From positions 24,805,364-24,869,363 of the forward strand of contig NC_079975.1 in the NCBI RefSeq assembly GCF_029852145.1: a DNA stretch of 64,000 bases, written 5' to 3'. A model generated the notes under the pieces. It searched no databases. It had not been told where the DNA came from and worked only from the letters and a program-made list of their open reading frames with translations. How positions within the stretch are numbered: position 1 is the first letter of the stretch; each line of letters opens with the position of its first letter. Shown one piece after another: positions 36,331 to 49,776 of this stretch. A program made the position numbers and the translations under genes. Source of the stretch: Microplitis mediator. Taxonomy: Eukaryota; Arthropoda; Insecta; Hymenoptera; Braconidae.

Positions 36331-37586
36331 TGCTTCTAGAAATTTATTACTTATTTTGAATATTTATAAAAACAAAAAAAAATTTACTGTTTTTACCCTC
36401 ACTGTAGTATATTTCAAAAGACAATAGTATTATAATATTACTGAAGTAAATAATAAAATATAGGTTAACAAATTTTTTTATGATTTAAAAAATGTAAGAT
36501 ATCGTTATTTTCACATTGAAATATGTGTATTGAAGCGTTGTCATTTTAGTCTACATACTAGTAGTCTAGTCGTCGTTTTCGCTCATAGCTGTTGTAGCAG
36601 CAGCCTCACCGGTCGATGCGCCGTCGGTTATACGACCTCTCTTCGATCCAGTAGTTCAAGTAAACGTGTGCTCAGTCATGAGAAAAATAAGTCAAGTGAT
36701 TTATCTTTAAACACAAAAAAAATATCATAATAATAAAAATAAATTTTTTAATAAATAAAAATAGTTTATTTTTATTTATCTTTATTATTTTCATTGTCGT
36801 AATTTTAACGTTTTCTTTTTTATGAATCTATTTGTAACTATTGTTAAATTTTATTTATTGTTATTTAAAAAAGATTCGAGTATTTGCATAAAGAATACCG
36901 CAAACATCTGCTTGATCGAATTTTGAGTAAATGGTAAAGGTTCACGAGTAACTCATCTATTGAATTCGATCTTCCTCTGCATATGCGTACACGCATAAAC
37001 TGCGAAATAACAACGTACGATCGTAAACTTTACAGTAACAACAAATACATTCACACATATATAACCAATATATCGATTAATAAAGGAAAATTGTAAAACA
37101 TGAGACAAATGTTTCTTTATTATTCTTTCTTTTTTTTTATCTAAACTGTTCGTGGATATTTTACGAAGACTTGTAAGTGTTATTTTACTACTGAAAAATT
37201 TTATGTATATAAATACAATTTATTACACAAAAAGTTGAGATATATGTGTGTGTATTGCGTTTGTATTTGGTGATTGGAATATATAAAGCTTTGGAATACA
37301 AAAGTTTTACTGCTGCGGAAAAAATCACACAAACATCTTTGAAATTTGAGATTGCGATTATTGATCACCAATACGAGTGCTGTTTAAATATTTCCGAATG
37401 TGTTCTAGAATTTGAGCGCTGGTTATTAACGAGTGATTTATGAATATTTGTTTGCTTTACAATCGACGTTCAATATACTTTAGAGTTTCATGAAATATTA
37501 AATTTTATTATTAGTTGGGACTTTATTATTTTTCGTCAAAATTAATGGTTAGATAATAAAAAATACAAGTTGGAAAAATCTACAAG

Positions 37587-38038
37587 TAGGGGAGAGGGGG
37601 GCAGAGTGGGCCCTTAAGGAAAATAATTATAATATCATTAATTTTTTTTTCGCGTTTACTTCTTTTTAGACCCTTGATATTTTCACTTCATTAAGCTGCG
37701 TCCATTAAAATTGAAAAATCGAAATCTAGGGGCAAAGTGGGCCCTCCAAAAATTTTCGGATTTGATATTTTTTATTCTTTACACGTGTGATATTTGCGAA
37801 TAACTATAAAACAATTGTATTTTAATAATATAAAAGTCATTTTAATAGTCTGCTGTGATATAACTTTAAAACGTAATTTTATTATCTTCAACTTTCTTAA
37901 TAAATTATATTTAACGAACAGTTTTGGTGGTCTATTTACACCCTCATTATATAAGAAATTTCGATAAGCTTATTATCCGTCCAAATTTATTGGGGTATAG
38001 AAAATTTGAAGGGGCCTACTTTTCCCCCTCCTCCCCTA
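37587..38038 (-). mobile_element. GGGG-ended MITE family, copy C, inverted
   Basis: TAGGGGAGAGGGGGGCAGAG to CCTACTTTTCCCCCTCCTCC then CCTA. It is the reverse complement of copies A and B along its length and is uninterrupted. Confidence 0.8.
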
Positions 38039-38079
38039 TAAGTAATAAATAATTTTTTTGTAATACCTGCTATGAAAGA

Positions 38080-38450
38080 TTGTCAAGCGCCACCTGGCGG
38101 TAGCAAAGAGACTGATTCTTACATTGCAGAATATAGTATAGTTTCGTCATTACTTTCGGCACGAATGCCGAACGTAAATTCATTCGATCCTATCCCTTCT
38201 ACTCTTCACTCATATTCTTACTATACCTTTGTATAGATACTATACCTCGGGCGAATAGCCGCACTCGCCTACGGCTCGTAGTAATTCACCCTCGTGCTCA
38301 TATGAATGCATAAGCTATTAGCTTATGCAGCAACTTGACGCTCGTCAAATAGTCCTCTCCTTACACACGCACTATACAATCTACTGTGATAGCTTCTGCT
38401 TAATTATAAATTGCATATGACAATTTACGCTTACGCTAATAGCTGATCAC
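38080..38450. promoter_or_regulatory. GC-richer island with CTCF-like motif
   Basis: GCGCCACCTGGCGG at 38087-38100 contains, on the minus strand, CCAGGTGGCGC, close to the insect CTCF core AGGTGGCGC. The following 350 bp are less AT-rich than the surrounding intron. Confidence 0.35.
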
Positions 38451-38517
38451 ACCATTAGTCTTAAATTAACTTTTTTCTGACTCTAAAACTTGAAGTTCCA
38501 ATGCAGGTAATCATAAA

Positions 38518-38650
38518 AAATACAGTGAGTGACACAGGATGAAACATGATTTCAGAATGCGGGTGATGTCAGCCCTTGCTTATGGCTCGGCAGATAACTT
38601 CACCCTGGTCTGAAATTGTTTTGTTTTATCCCTTGTCACACAATATACTA
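38518..38650. mobile_element. 130 bp-class MITE, intact copy
   Basis: TACAGTGAGTGACACAGGAT at the left is mirrored by ATCCCTTGTCACACAATATA at the right. CATGATTTCAGA and TCTGAAATTG form inner arms. Confidence 0.7.
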
Positions 38651-39179
38651 TCCTTTTTTTTTTCTTTTAAATTTCTTATTTTCTTGGTGGGAAGTTGAAA
38701 ACGTTAAAGTTGAAAATTAAAATCTTCACTGTAACAATGAATTTTAATTACTTAATTTTATTATAACATGGACCTTTGAGCTACGCATTATAAAATGTTG
38801 AAATTTTTTTTATCGTTAATGATAAGCTTGAATGAAGGATTTTTAATAATCGAAAAATAGTTTTGAACATTGTTTTGATTCAGATTTGAAATTTGATCGT
38901 TGGCATTTACTTTAAAAAAACTATAATCTTTTAAAAAATTTTGCTGACAGAAACAAGTATCATATAAATAAACTTCACTCACCCTTAAAGAATTATAATC
39001 ATTATTATGCTTTTATTTAGCTTACAACAACAGGTCAGTTTATAGGTTTCTTCATGTATGGCTTCACCACAAAATAATCAATTGTTTTTCGCCATTACTG
39101 TTTAAAATAAAAATCACTTTGTATATTACTGAACTAATGCTATTATCAAATCATAATGTATTATTTGGAGTATATTACT

Positions 39180-39583
39180 GAGTATACATTATGGAAAGCA
39201 TGCTCGTTTGGACGGTCGAGCCAACTGTATTAGCTAGCGTCACATTAAAGCCATCAGTTGTACGAATACGTGGAAAATGTTGCCCTTACATACACACGAG
39301 ACACAGTTTACTCTACGAGTTGCAGTTATGCGTTTACTTCCTCACTCTCCTATCTATTCACTCACCCTTTATACTCACCCACTTTTCAACTGAAATATTC
39401 CTAAGCTAGTATAGTATAGGATAGAATGTACGTGCACGTCGTAGGCACGAGTACAAGTATATTTATGATCATGGTATGACGCTGGTGGTATACTGCCACC
39501 ATTGTCAGAGCAATTCATCATAGGAAGTCGCTTTGTCCATGTCGACTGTTGTGGTAGTTCGAGTATTATCTCTTTCCCTCACG

Positions 39584-39614
<31 letters not shown>

Positions 39615-39750
39615 ATCTAGTTGTATATGTACTCAGAGGTTACTCGCCAAATCCAACTGCCATGAGAATCCTCCAACGAGGATGTTTCATGTCCTTGTTG
39701 CAGTAGTTGCCCGCTGACCACCCAAAGTTGTTGAGCAACCTTCCACTGAT
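39180..39750. other. GC-richer part of receptor intron 1
   Basis: Pyrimidine-rich tracts (CTCACTCTCC), a (TA)n run at 39593-39613 and a 72-codon frame without recognisable domains. It may hold regulatory sequence; nothing specific is seen. Confidence 0.3.
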
Positions 39751-40271
39751 TGGATTTACTCAGGATTTATGACTTTTCTGTTGAAAATCAAATTTTAAAA
39801 CATTTGAGCTTTTTATTCAGTTCTATTTTTTACTACCCTTATTGTTTTAATTTCATAGTCATACGATTTTTATGGATGAAATATCGTGACATGATTTATA
39901 ATAAATTATATAAGATTTTTGGCTTATACAAGGCAATTACAAATATTTTTTGTTTAGTTTCGATTAACATGACATTTTTTCGATCACAAATGATGCATAA
40001 AGTTTTAAAATTTTCAAAAGCTAAGATTCATAGAAAGAAAATTCCACAAAAATTTACGATGTTAACATCGTAATCGTGAACTATATTTTCAGGCTTCGCC
40101 TCGGCCAAAAATTACATGTGATCTGAGACATTTCTTACTTTACTTCCCAAGGTGTGTAATATACTATTACTTCAAATTTAACGATGTTCACATCGTAATT
40201 TATACCAAAGATCTTAAGACTTTGTGTTATTTGTCTGAAGTATTATTTCTTTAATGAAATTTCCAATGCTA

Positions 40272-40813
40272 CACGGTAAGAAATATTTTGCGGATATCAC
40301 AATGCCAGTATGGGCGTGAATGCCATACTGTACAGTATCGAAGATTTTTATAGGTTATAAAATTGTATGCATAGATGATTCAACCATTGCGGGAATAGTA
40401 ACATTGGCAATAGTTGTCGCGGACGCCGCAATGTCAGTATGGCCGTCAGGCCCGTACTGCGTTGCCGTATCCACAGTGCTTTTGGCCGATGAACCTACTC
40501 TAACGACATCTATATAGTTTTGGTGGTAATATGATAGTATACATTGATTGATACGCCAGAAATTATGGCGGGAAAAACTAGTAGCATTGTGCCCTCGGCA
40601 TTGTAGTATGGGTCTCAAAGCCATGCTGTTTCGCCGTGCCTGTTATGCATACGTGTGAGCAATACAATAGCTCCAGTACTATACAGTATAGTAAATAACG
40701 CCATACTTCTGGGTCTCGTTACAATACTGTCTTAGAATATTTCACATATTATTTTAGTATCTGTCTTGAGACTATATCAGCATGGTGATAAACACCATAC
40801 ATTTGTTACCGTG
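40272..40813. mobile_element. 542 bp CACGG-end MITE, copy 2, TA duplication
   Basis: Ends CACGGTAAGAAAT and ATTTGTTACCGTG are inverted and flanked by TA (40270-40271, 40814-40815). It is a full-length homologue of 20857-21400. TTATAGGTTATAAAATTGTA and GATTCAACCATTGCGGGAAT are among the conserved internal blocks. Confidence 0.85.
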
Positions 40814-40815
40814 TA

Positions 40816-42070
40816 CGTCGTAGAAATTATGATTTTAAAGGTATAGTCCACTACTACAATAATCAATAGGAAAAATTACGATGTTAGCATAGTAAATTAA
40901 ACTGGAATTTTTTTTCTGTGAACGCATATTCTTATACTTATACGTCTATATTGAGAAGTTAGATAATTTTTTTTTTAATAAAATACTTTTGCTTAAAATA
41001 AAACTTATGTGAATTGAAATTCTTTAACTTTGAAAACGAAGGGTTTAAAATTCTTGGGATCGAAGTTTTAGAACAAACGGTAGTAGACGGATGCCTCTAC
41101 TTTTTTTTTTATAAGAAAGGTGGAGGGGAATCAAAGCTAGGATGTTCACAAGTTTAACTCTACTGTTTAAATATAAAATACTTCGAGATTCTTACTAGAT
41201 AAATATAAAAAAGTAATTAACGGCGAAAATATTCGTAAATTTCAGTTCATAATGTATATTTATAAGTATATTAAAAAAAATTGTATGCTATCATGAAAAA
41301 AATGTTGAATTATTTATGTAATGATGTAAAATATTTCGTATTAAAATAAAAAATAAAGGTTGGTTTTATTTTTTATTTTTTTCGTTAATTATATAGACTT
41401 ATACTTGTATCTGTTTCCATCGACGTTAAAATTAATTGCGTTCTCTCATGTGGAAGCTATTTCTCACTGACATGTTCGCCCAGCGTACCAACGGTGTTCT
41501 TTCTTTCTCTATTTATCTATTTCCCTTTATCGGTCTCTCTCACTCCTTCACTCTATACCAGCTAATATCATTTCCTGATATTATTATTGCTGCGTACGAC
41601 TCCCGGTTTGTGGAAAATATATGGGTGCACCAAATGGAACACGCGCTGGAAGGAAAAGTTCACATTTTCGTTGGACTCGGCACATTTGCATGGATTGTTT
41701 TTAATCGTTTAAATAAATCAACTTCTCCATTCTGCTAATGCGTTTTAATTTTTTTTGTTCCCAATTTTCAAAAATTTGTCAATTCAGATTATTGATTGAA
41801 TTATTTTATTAATTATCAAGTAGTATTTTTTTACGGGATTACTATCTAATTATTTTTTTATAAGGTTCGAAAAATTGAATATCCTTGCAAATTGTACTCT
41901 GATGATTCAATTCACTTATATTTAATGAATGATTTATTTATGAAAATGATGACATGAATATTTATACACAATCAATGATACGTTTATTTGACGCAATTAG
42001 AATAAAATACAAATAATTATTATTATCCATTGTTATTCCGAATAATTAATTATTTTCGTTACATCAATCG
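40816..42070. other. Gene-free stretch of receptor intron 1
   Basis: It includes a GC-richer segment, 41430-41740, with a 100-codon frame that shows no recognised domain. Confidence 0.45.
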
Positions 42071-42078
42071 TTAAATGT

Positions 42079-42654
42079 TAGGGATGTGCAAATATTCGAA
42101 TTTACGAATTATTCGTCTCGAATCGAATCGAATTATTCTAAAAGTTCGAATTATTTGAATAATCTGAATTCAAACCAAATAATAAACTAATTATTAAATT
42201 AAAGAAGAATTCGTATTCGTCGTAATTATCAACATTTTTGACTTCCCGCTAAGAAAATTGTAAATTTGCAAAAATTCGGGAAGTTATTGGCTTCGGTCCG
42301 ATTTTCGAAAATCAAATTTCTAAGAGATCTTGCAGACTGTCTGACATGGAAAATTAAAAAAAAATTTGCCGTGTAGCATGTTTTATTTAGTTGATGTAGA
42401 ATTTTCGAATCAAAATACGAAATTTACCTTTTCATTCCAGATACGAACGGATGACACTTTTCTTACAATAAAATTTTTATTATTTTAGTAATGAGTTCTA
42501 TGAAAAAAATATTCAAATTGAGTCAAATACACCTGAACAAGATAACTTTTTCATCGAAATTGATTAATTTAAGAGCACAAGACAATTATTTGAACTATTC
42601 CAATAATTCGAACTATTCGAATAATTCGATTCGAATGATATTCGCACACCCCTA
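42079..42654. mobile_element. 576 bp hAT-like MITE with 8 bp target duplication
   Basis: Ends TAGGGATGTGCAAATATTCG and CGAATGATATTCGCACACCC then CTA are inverted. TTAAATGT occurs on both sides (42071-42078 and 42655-42662). The arms are runs of TTCGAATAATTCGAA words. It contains a piece of the AACTTCCCGCT family at 42240-42345. Confidence 0.88.
42240..42345 (+). repeat. Left-end fragment of the AACTTCCCGCT family
   Basis: ACTTCCCGCTAAGAAAATTG followed by a mirrored AATTCGGGAAGTTATTGGC and TCCGATTTTCGAAAATC, matching the first 100 bp of 58366-59150. Confidence 0.65.
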
Positions 42655-42662
42655 TTAAATGT

Positions 42663-45600
42663 ACATCATATTTTTGTGTCAATATATATTTTACCATTAC
42701 TCAAATTTTGAAGTTCTCTGTTATCCTCGTTTTTAGGACATTCATAAATTATTTTTTTTTTTTACTCGGACAAATATATACTTCCGCACACTTCAGTGTT
42801 TGTTATGAAAGTTTCGTTACTTCAATGCTTAGTTTTCTGGAGCATTCGTTGATGATCAACCTTATGTATTTACCGCTATAGTTAAGGTCCCCGAAGGTGT
42901 TGAGTAAAGAATGAGAAAAGACGAAACTGTTGGTACAAAAGTATAGAAGAGGGTGCACCCCGGGAAACATAAACAACCTGCATTTTCAGAACGTCAGACG
43001 AGTGAGCAATGGTTATGGTGAAAGTTTTAGTGTGTATGTACATATATATCTATATACATACCACCTATTACTTTGTTTTTTTTTTCTCTTTTCTTCTTTA
43101 TATTATCGCTTGTCGTACTACCATATAGTCATCAATTGTGAATGCATGTTTCTGGAGCACTAGTGATTTGTCAAAGGGTTTTTCTTAACAAATTGAACCC
43201 ATTGTCAACATCTCTTGACACGATTTTACTGTTTTTGTTTTTCAATTGATTAATTAACGTACAATATTGAGAAATTGGAGAATTGAGAGTTGAGTTTAAA
43301 TGCGAATTTCATTGTATGAAATTTTTCAAAAGTTTAAATAAAAATGGTTTGATGTATGATGAGATGGTAAACGAAAAAAAAAATAATAAATAAAGGGAAT
43401 ATAGAGGTAAAGAGGTCGGGTTCAAATAGTATGAAAGCATGCACGTTAAGCTCACTGCGAATTTTTCTCGTAAGTACACCAACGGTGTTTTTTTTACATC
43501 GTGACCATTAAAATGTCATTAAATATTAGAAGCTTTGCCAGAAGACATACGTTACTTTGAAAATTTTTATTTATTTATGACATACAGAAACACAAACCGT
43601 TTTATTTTATTTTTTTATTAAACAAAAATATAAGTATAGAAATATCCATCCTATAATATTGTAACTGAAGTAAAATTTCAAAAAACAAAAGTGAAAGTTG
43701 CCTTTGTTCCTAAACGAAAAATTACACATCAGAAACACTTCTAATAATTCAATCCTATTTCTCTCTTTTGATTAAATATCAACAAAAAAATGGTATCTTA
43801 ATAATTAATGATCCATCAGAATTTGAATTTTTTCAAAATAAAAATCTTGAAAAATTTGAAACTTATAAACAGTTTAGAATAACGATGCGAAATTTATTAT
43901 GAAGGTTACTTTTAACAGGCATTGGAGTAGAGTAAACTGCCCAATGAATGACCGATTATAGTGACAGATATTTCGACTAATAAATACAATAATTAACTTT
44001 GAAACTCAGCCAAGCTTTTATAAACGCATGATGACATTATTTATCGATTGATATTTATCATAATTTTTATTTATTTCCTCATAGTTTTTGTTCAGTACCA
44101 ATACTTACACAATGAAAAATACATACTTTTAGACGCATATAACTATAAAATTCAAAGCTAAAATATTTATTTCTAAAATTTTATCTCTTTTACATCTGCC
44201 AACAGTAGATCAAGACGTTTTTACCGTTACGAATAAAACCCTTTTTTGTTGAATACCCTAGATAAGAATAATCAGCAGTGCAGTTAAATATAATGATAAT
44301 ATAATACAATCGCATATAATTTAATTTGCAATATAATATAGCTTATCTGTAGACATACATATGAGGGTATCCCATAAAAAATATTCCATGATAAGAGAAG
44401 ATATATATATGTAACCAAAGAACTAAGAGTATATACTATAACGAGATTATCCGGGTTATCGTCGATAGTTTACTAAGGATGACAAAAAGTAGTGAATTAT
44501 AGTATTAGCTGTATAAAAGGCAGATTTACCACTTTTAGGAATATTTTTTCTTCTTGTTTATAGTTCATTGTTGCACCAAATCATTTCGTATAGCTTTATA
44601 CGCATCTTCAAGTTTTACTAACTAATTTATAAGCAGATGATTTTTCGGTAGGTATCTTAGAAAAATTCTACTATTGATATCGTCTTCATAATGCAACTTT
44701 TAGAAAACGTTTTCATATATCTTGAGTCGACGAGTTAGTTTAGAAAATACTAATCAGTTCAAGAACAACCAAAAGTATAATGATGAAATTCCTTTTTTTT
44801 TTTCTAATTACTACTTAGAAAACTCCATTAGAAAAAATTTCGCAATAAAAAGTGATTTCGTCACAGATTGGGGGTAATGTCTGACGTCAGAGATTTTGAG
44901 CCACACGATGTTCGACAGTAGAAGACTCGGCACTGAGGATAAAGTAATTTGTACTGAGAATTTAACAAATTATTTTATCTGAACAAATACAGCCTGAGCT
45001 CATTACAAGCAATCTCGTCATAAGCAACTGTCCTTATCGTACTTCTCATTACGACTCTAAAGCTCTCACACTTTTTTGGATGTTCGGATTTCATGTTTTA
45101 GGTCTCGTTTTAAACATCACTCACTTTTTGTTCAAAACAGATTATTCAAAACAATAAGTTCTTGTAAACACATATAGTATTTCCATTATATAACATTTGC
45201 ATATCATTAACTTTGATTTGTTTTGAATGTGTCACTGGTCATTGGTCTTTTGAACCCCAATTTTAATCGTTACCTATGACGAGCAACTTCTGACGATTCA
45301 CATACGTAAAGGTAGCTAAATTGATAATCTTCGCATTGCTTCAAATTCCTGATCATTACTACGCTTTGTGACATTTCCCAAAGCCAAAAGTTAGGAATTA
45401 AATGAAGCTTATAAAAATATCTTTTCATTATAATGCTTATTATACGATAATCATTCAAACGATAAATACATATTTTTTTAAAGAATGCTAATGGCTTGAC
45501 TTTAAATTAAGTTAATAGCTTGCCATAAATTAAGCTAATTAGCAATTACGTTTGCTAAGCTTACATTATTAATTACTGAATCACGGCCACTAGTACTCAT

Positions 45601-46325
45601 AAACAGTCAAAGAAATAAGAAATTTTAAGACTTTTACTCCAAGCCCTATCTCTGACACCTTTCTTCTATCCCCTCAATTGCATCTAAACGTATAAAGATT
45701 CATATACTGTATACTTGCTATTTTATGTACATGTGAGTGACTATCACGTCTTATGGCTATTGTGTCAGCTTGCAGTAACTGCCAGTTCCAAACTGCATCT
45801 ATGTGTAAATTCATTTTACATATTAAATCTGACGTATGGTAGTAATTCATTTTTATAAATGGCTACTCTAAGCTTTCCTAATTTTAAGGTGTAACATACA
45901 CTCGAGTCATAGCTACCCGAAAAAAATTTACTTTCAAATGAAACAAAGTTCATAATTATATATGAAGCTCAAAAGCTTTTAATTAATTAAGTGGATAATT
46001 TCTTTTGAAAGTCATAGGGTGAAAATTTAATTTACAGTACAAGTACGATATGTAAAAAATTTTTTATATTTATCTATACGATACGATAAATAGAAACATC
46101 AAAAGTCTTTGAGTAATTAAAGTAATTAAATTTATTTTTACCGGTTGAAAGAAAATTTTTCAATTTGAAGTTGTGCATGAACAAGTATACTTTACATTTT
46201 CTGTAAAAAAAGCATATTGCTACAATAACATAAAAGATCTTCAAATAAACAGAATAATTAAAAAAGTCATGCAAGATAGCGCTAGTATGAGTTTCTTTTT
46301 TTAGTATAATGAATTAAATTAACAA
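42663..46325. other. Gene-free stretch of receptor intron 1
   Basis: AT-rich with short pyrimidine tracts. Frames of 62-77 codons show no domain, and no bounded repeat was recognised. Confidence 0.5.
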
Positions 46326-46460
46326 ACCTGGAAAATCGTTGACCCTGCGGGCCAGCCCCAAAACTTTCCGTAGTATTCGAGTTTCTTCAGATCATAAGCA
46401 GTATCGTGAATACTTTTTCGAGTTCATGAAGTTCAAAAATATTCTTCTGTACCTTGGTTT
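46326..46460 (-). repeat. Fragment of the AACTTCCCGCT family (right end)
   Basis: TCGTTGACCCTGCGGGCCAG then CCCCAAAACTTTCCGTAG, followed by diverged GAGTT...CGAGTTCATGAAG blocks. Confidence 0.55.
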
Positions 46461-48287
46461 GGTCTCAAAAGCTCGACCTTTTTCGGTTTTTTGAACTAAT
46501 CAACCGTCTTTGACGACCAAATGCGGCTTCTAACGCTAAAATGATTTGAGACTCAATCAGTTTCTGCCCACCACTAAGTTTTTTTTTGATTGGCCGAACG
46601 AAAAGTCGTAGGGAGAGACAGGATTGTCAAATATAGAGAGAGAATTCAGTCAAATACAGAGATCGGTCAAATATAGAGAGATTCTACTGAACTTTCGTAC
46701 ATACACGTGGACAATATGTCGAAAGTCAGAATAGCTTTCTCAGACCTTAAAACTTGATTTAATTTAATTCTCTTAGTGGTAAGTAAAAAAATAAAAAAAA
46801 AAACTACTATTGGTGTATAGTTATCTATTAGACTGGGCCAAAAAAATCGACTATTTTTTTTTTTTAACGATACTGTGAAAATATTATTTGGGATGACAAA
46901 AAAAAATTATTGTGAAAATTTGAGCCCTTCATATTAAAATTAAGAGGTGTATCATCGCAATTTTTGATTTTTTTTTAATGAGCGGGTTTTTGTCTCATAA
47001 CTCTCAAACCATCGAGGTAAACGAAATCGACTTAGGCACATTTTTTTAAGGAAATTTGATACTCTACAAAAAAGGTTGGATTGAAATTTTTCGTCAGATG
47101 AACCGTTTCCTTATAATCGTGCTTTGAACATTGGTATGATTTTAAAATTTGATTGTTCAACTTTTGAATTTTGTAATATATGTAAAAATAAGTTTCCGTT
47201 ACACTATAGTTCTGGAGATGCGTTGTTAATTATCATCCTTTGTTAATTACTAGACACTTTTTCTTTCTATTCTATTTGTAATCGGTATATTAATTTACTC
47301 TAAATCATTGAATTCGAAGTAATACCTCAAACATTTGCTAGTTACAATAGATGATCTGATTACGAAACTTTGCTGATCACACAAGAATAAACTGGTTCAG
47401 TATCCAATAATTTCATCAACAAAATTCATTAATTAGTGTAATCGTCATTATAGAAGCTTTTATGATTTCATGGCACATTCAATAATACCCTGAGAAAAAA
47501 GTTAGCACTGCGAGCGATGCCGTAAACCAATATTGTATTTTCCATTTCATAAATTAATATTCAAAGTCATGAGTATGAATATATAAATACATAAAATAGT
47601 TTACCAAAATAACTCTTTTTATTTTTGTTGCAAAATTAATGATTTTAATAAAAAATTAATTCAGTGTCTTTTTTTATCACCTTGGACTTTATTAAGTATG
47701 ATGAGCAAACTGCCAATAAATTATCCTCAGATAATGTGCAGCAGCACACACTCATCTTTTAAGATGAGAAATTCGGTCCACTTGGGGCCGCAGTCACTAG
47801 CACATCTCAACATACCTCACTTTTCATTCCGTATTAGTCTCTCACACCATATTTGACTTACGTTCAGCTATCTTCCGTGGTTTGATTTAATTAACTACGT
47901 GACGTCTTAAATATTGTTATATCTACATATATATCAATATATAAATACGTACACGTCCGTTCAATATTCTTAGTTGGATAAAATTTTAGAGCGAACTTCG
48001 TCACTCAGAGTTTCGGAGTTTTAAAAACAATCACTCTGCATATAGAGTGAATAGAGAGTTTTTTTCAGCGGAGTGATGTGGATTTTATTTCAATCTGCTC
48101 CCACTCTGATCCGAAGTTTAAATAGTAAAATGAACTTCTTTCTGGAGTGAATTTCACTCCAAGAAGATTAAATAGATAAAAAATTGGAAAATCCAAACAT
48201 GCGCAAATCACTTGCTCATTCAAAAAATGACCGATAGATGGCGTCTCCATATGTAAGATGTGGGGATTATTACCACTATTTAAATAA
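46461..48287. other. Intron stretch with a small degenerate tandem repeat and a possible element end
   Basis: GTCAAATATAGAGAGA recurs three times at 46627-46683. ACTGGGCCAAAAAAATCG at 46835 begins a T-rich block of about 350 bp that looks like one end of a repeat, but no partner end was found. Confidence 0.35.
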
Positions 48288-48891
48288 CCCGTACAAAAAT
48301 GGATTGATCACTCAATGATCACTGACTGATTAATGATCGATCACGGATTGATCAACAACTCATCGTTAATTGATCAGTCAGTAATCAACCACAGATCAAT
48401 AAGAGATCACTTGAAGATCAATAACTGATCACTCTGAGGAGAATAATCTGATATTGATCAATCAGAGATCAGTTAGAGATCACCCAGTGATCAATCAGCG
48501 ACAATCTATAGATCAGTCGGAGATATCATAAAAATTGTCCAGTGATGGGATAAAAATTGCTTGATGATTCCTTAAAGAGCCTTTTTTGATAAATAAATGG
48601 CCACCGTGTGATTCTGATTTAAACACTGGACGATTTTTATGCGATTTCCGAATGATCTATAGGTTGTCGCTGATTGATCACTGGGTGATCTCTAACTGAT
48701 CTCTGATTGATCACTATCAGATTATTCTCCTCAGACCGATCAGTTATTTATCTTTAAGTGATCTCTCATTGATCTATGGTTGATTACTGAATGATCAATT
48801 ATTGATAAATTAACGATGAGTTGTTGATCAATCCGTGATCAATGATTGATCAGTCAGTGATCAATGAGTGATCAATCCATTTTTGTACGGG
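48288..48891. mobile_element. 604 bp GATCA-rich palindromic element
   Basis: CCCGTACAAAAATGGATTGA and TCAATCCATTTTTGTACGGG are inverted, and the arms of about 250 bp pair almost fully. Each arm is a run of degenerate ATTGATCACT / TGATCAGTCAG words. The centre (48530-48650) is AT-rich and not repetitive. Confidence 0.82.
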
Positions 48892-49776
48892 AAAGATTCA
48901 CATATATATTCATTACCAGTACTGTTTTAGTATATAATCAATATATTATTTATTATTATAACAATCTTATAATATTGATTAGATTTCATTTGTTACTCGT
49001 TGAGCGTTTGCTTTTCGTATTGTTTGGTAGCTGAATGTAGAATGTGTGTAAACTACCAACTTGATCTGCCGTACAGAAACATCAAGTTGGTATTATTGTA
49101 TGACAGGTATAGTGCAATAGTAAGTGTAGTGTAATAAATATAGTGTGTATTATACTTATAGTATGTGTTGTGTATATGAGTTAGATGTGCATGTGTGAAT
49201 GTATGATTGAATGACACTTAAATTTTTTCATAAATCTTCAGATTTAAGTTTTTACTAATTACGATTAAATTCACAGATTTAGATAGTGATTTTTGAAATA
49301 GTTCTTCTATTTAAGAATTCAAGTGTAATAAAAAAAAATAGATCAATTGGTTGAGTATTTTTTAAATTACTGTGTTTACTTACTTCCGTACATACTGACA
49401 ATCCGTACATTGAAAAATTGCTTTCGTTTTATTTATTAATAAATTATCTTCCGAATGGTACGAATTTTGTTCTAGTTGAGAATATTTGAATAAATGTAAT
49501 AAATGTAAATATGATTTTTACGTGAGTGAAACAGCTGGAACCAATTAAGCGTTAACAGAACACATCTCATTGCTTCGCAATGGAGTTGTGCAAAAATCAT
49601 CCGTTCTGAATTTACTCCGAAGTTACTGTGTAGTTGTTAAATTCAAGTATGTCGTGTTAAAAATTGACGAAACCTTTTTTTTAAATCTTAAATCAAATAT
49701 TAGTTGGGATGATTTTGAGAATAAAATTTACATTACAAAAATTGAAGGATAGTGGAAATTTATATTTAATTGAATA

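Noticed and set aside
36530..36730. 66-codon serine-rich frame after copy B
   Set aside because: No recognisable motif, starts at a non-ATG codon, and short. GC-richer composition alone is not evidence for coding.
41436..41738. 100-codon frame with aromatic-rich translation
   Set aside because: No family pattern recognised. It starts at a non-ATG codon in the longest reading and lies in the receptor intron. It would need expression evidence.
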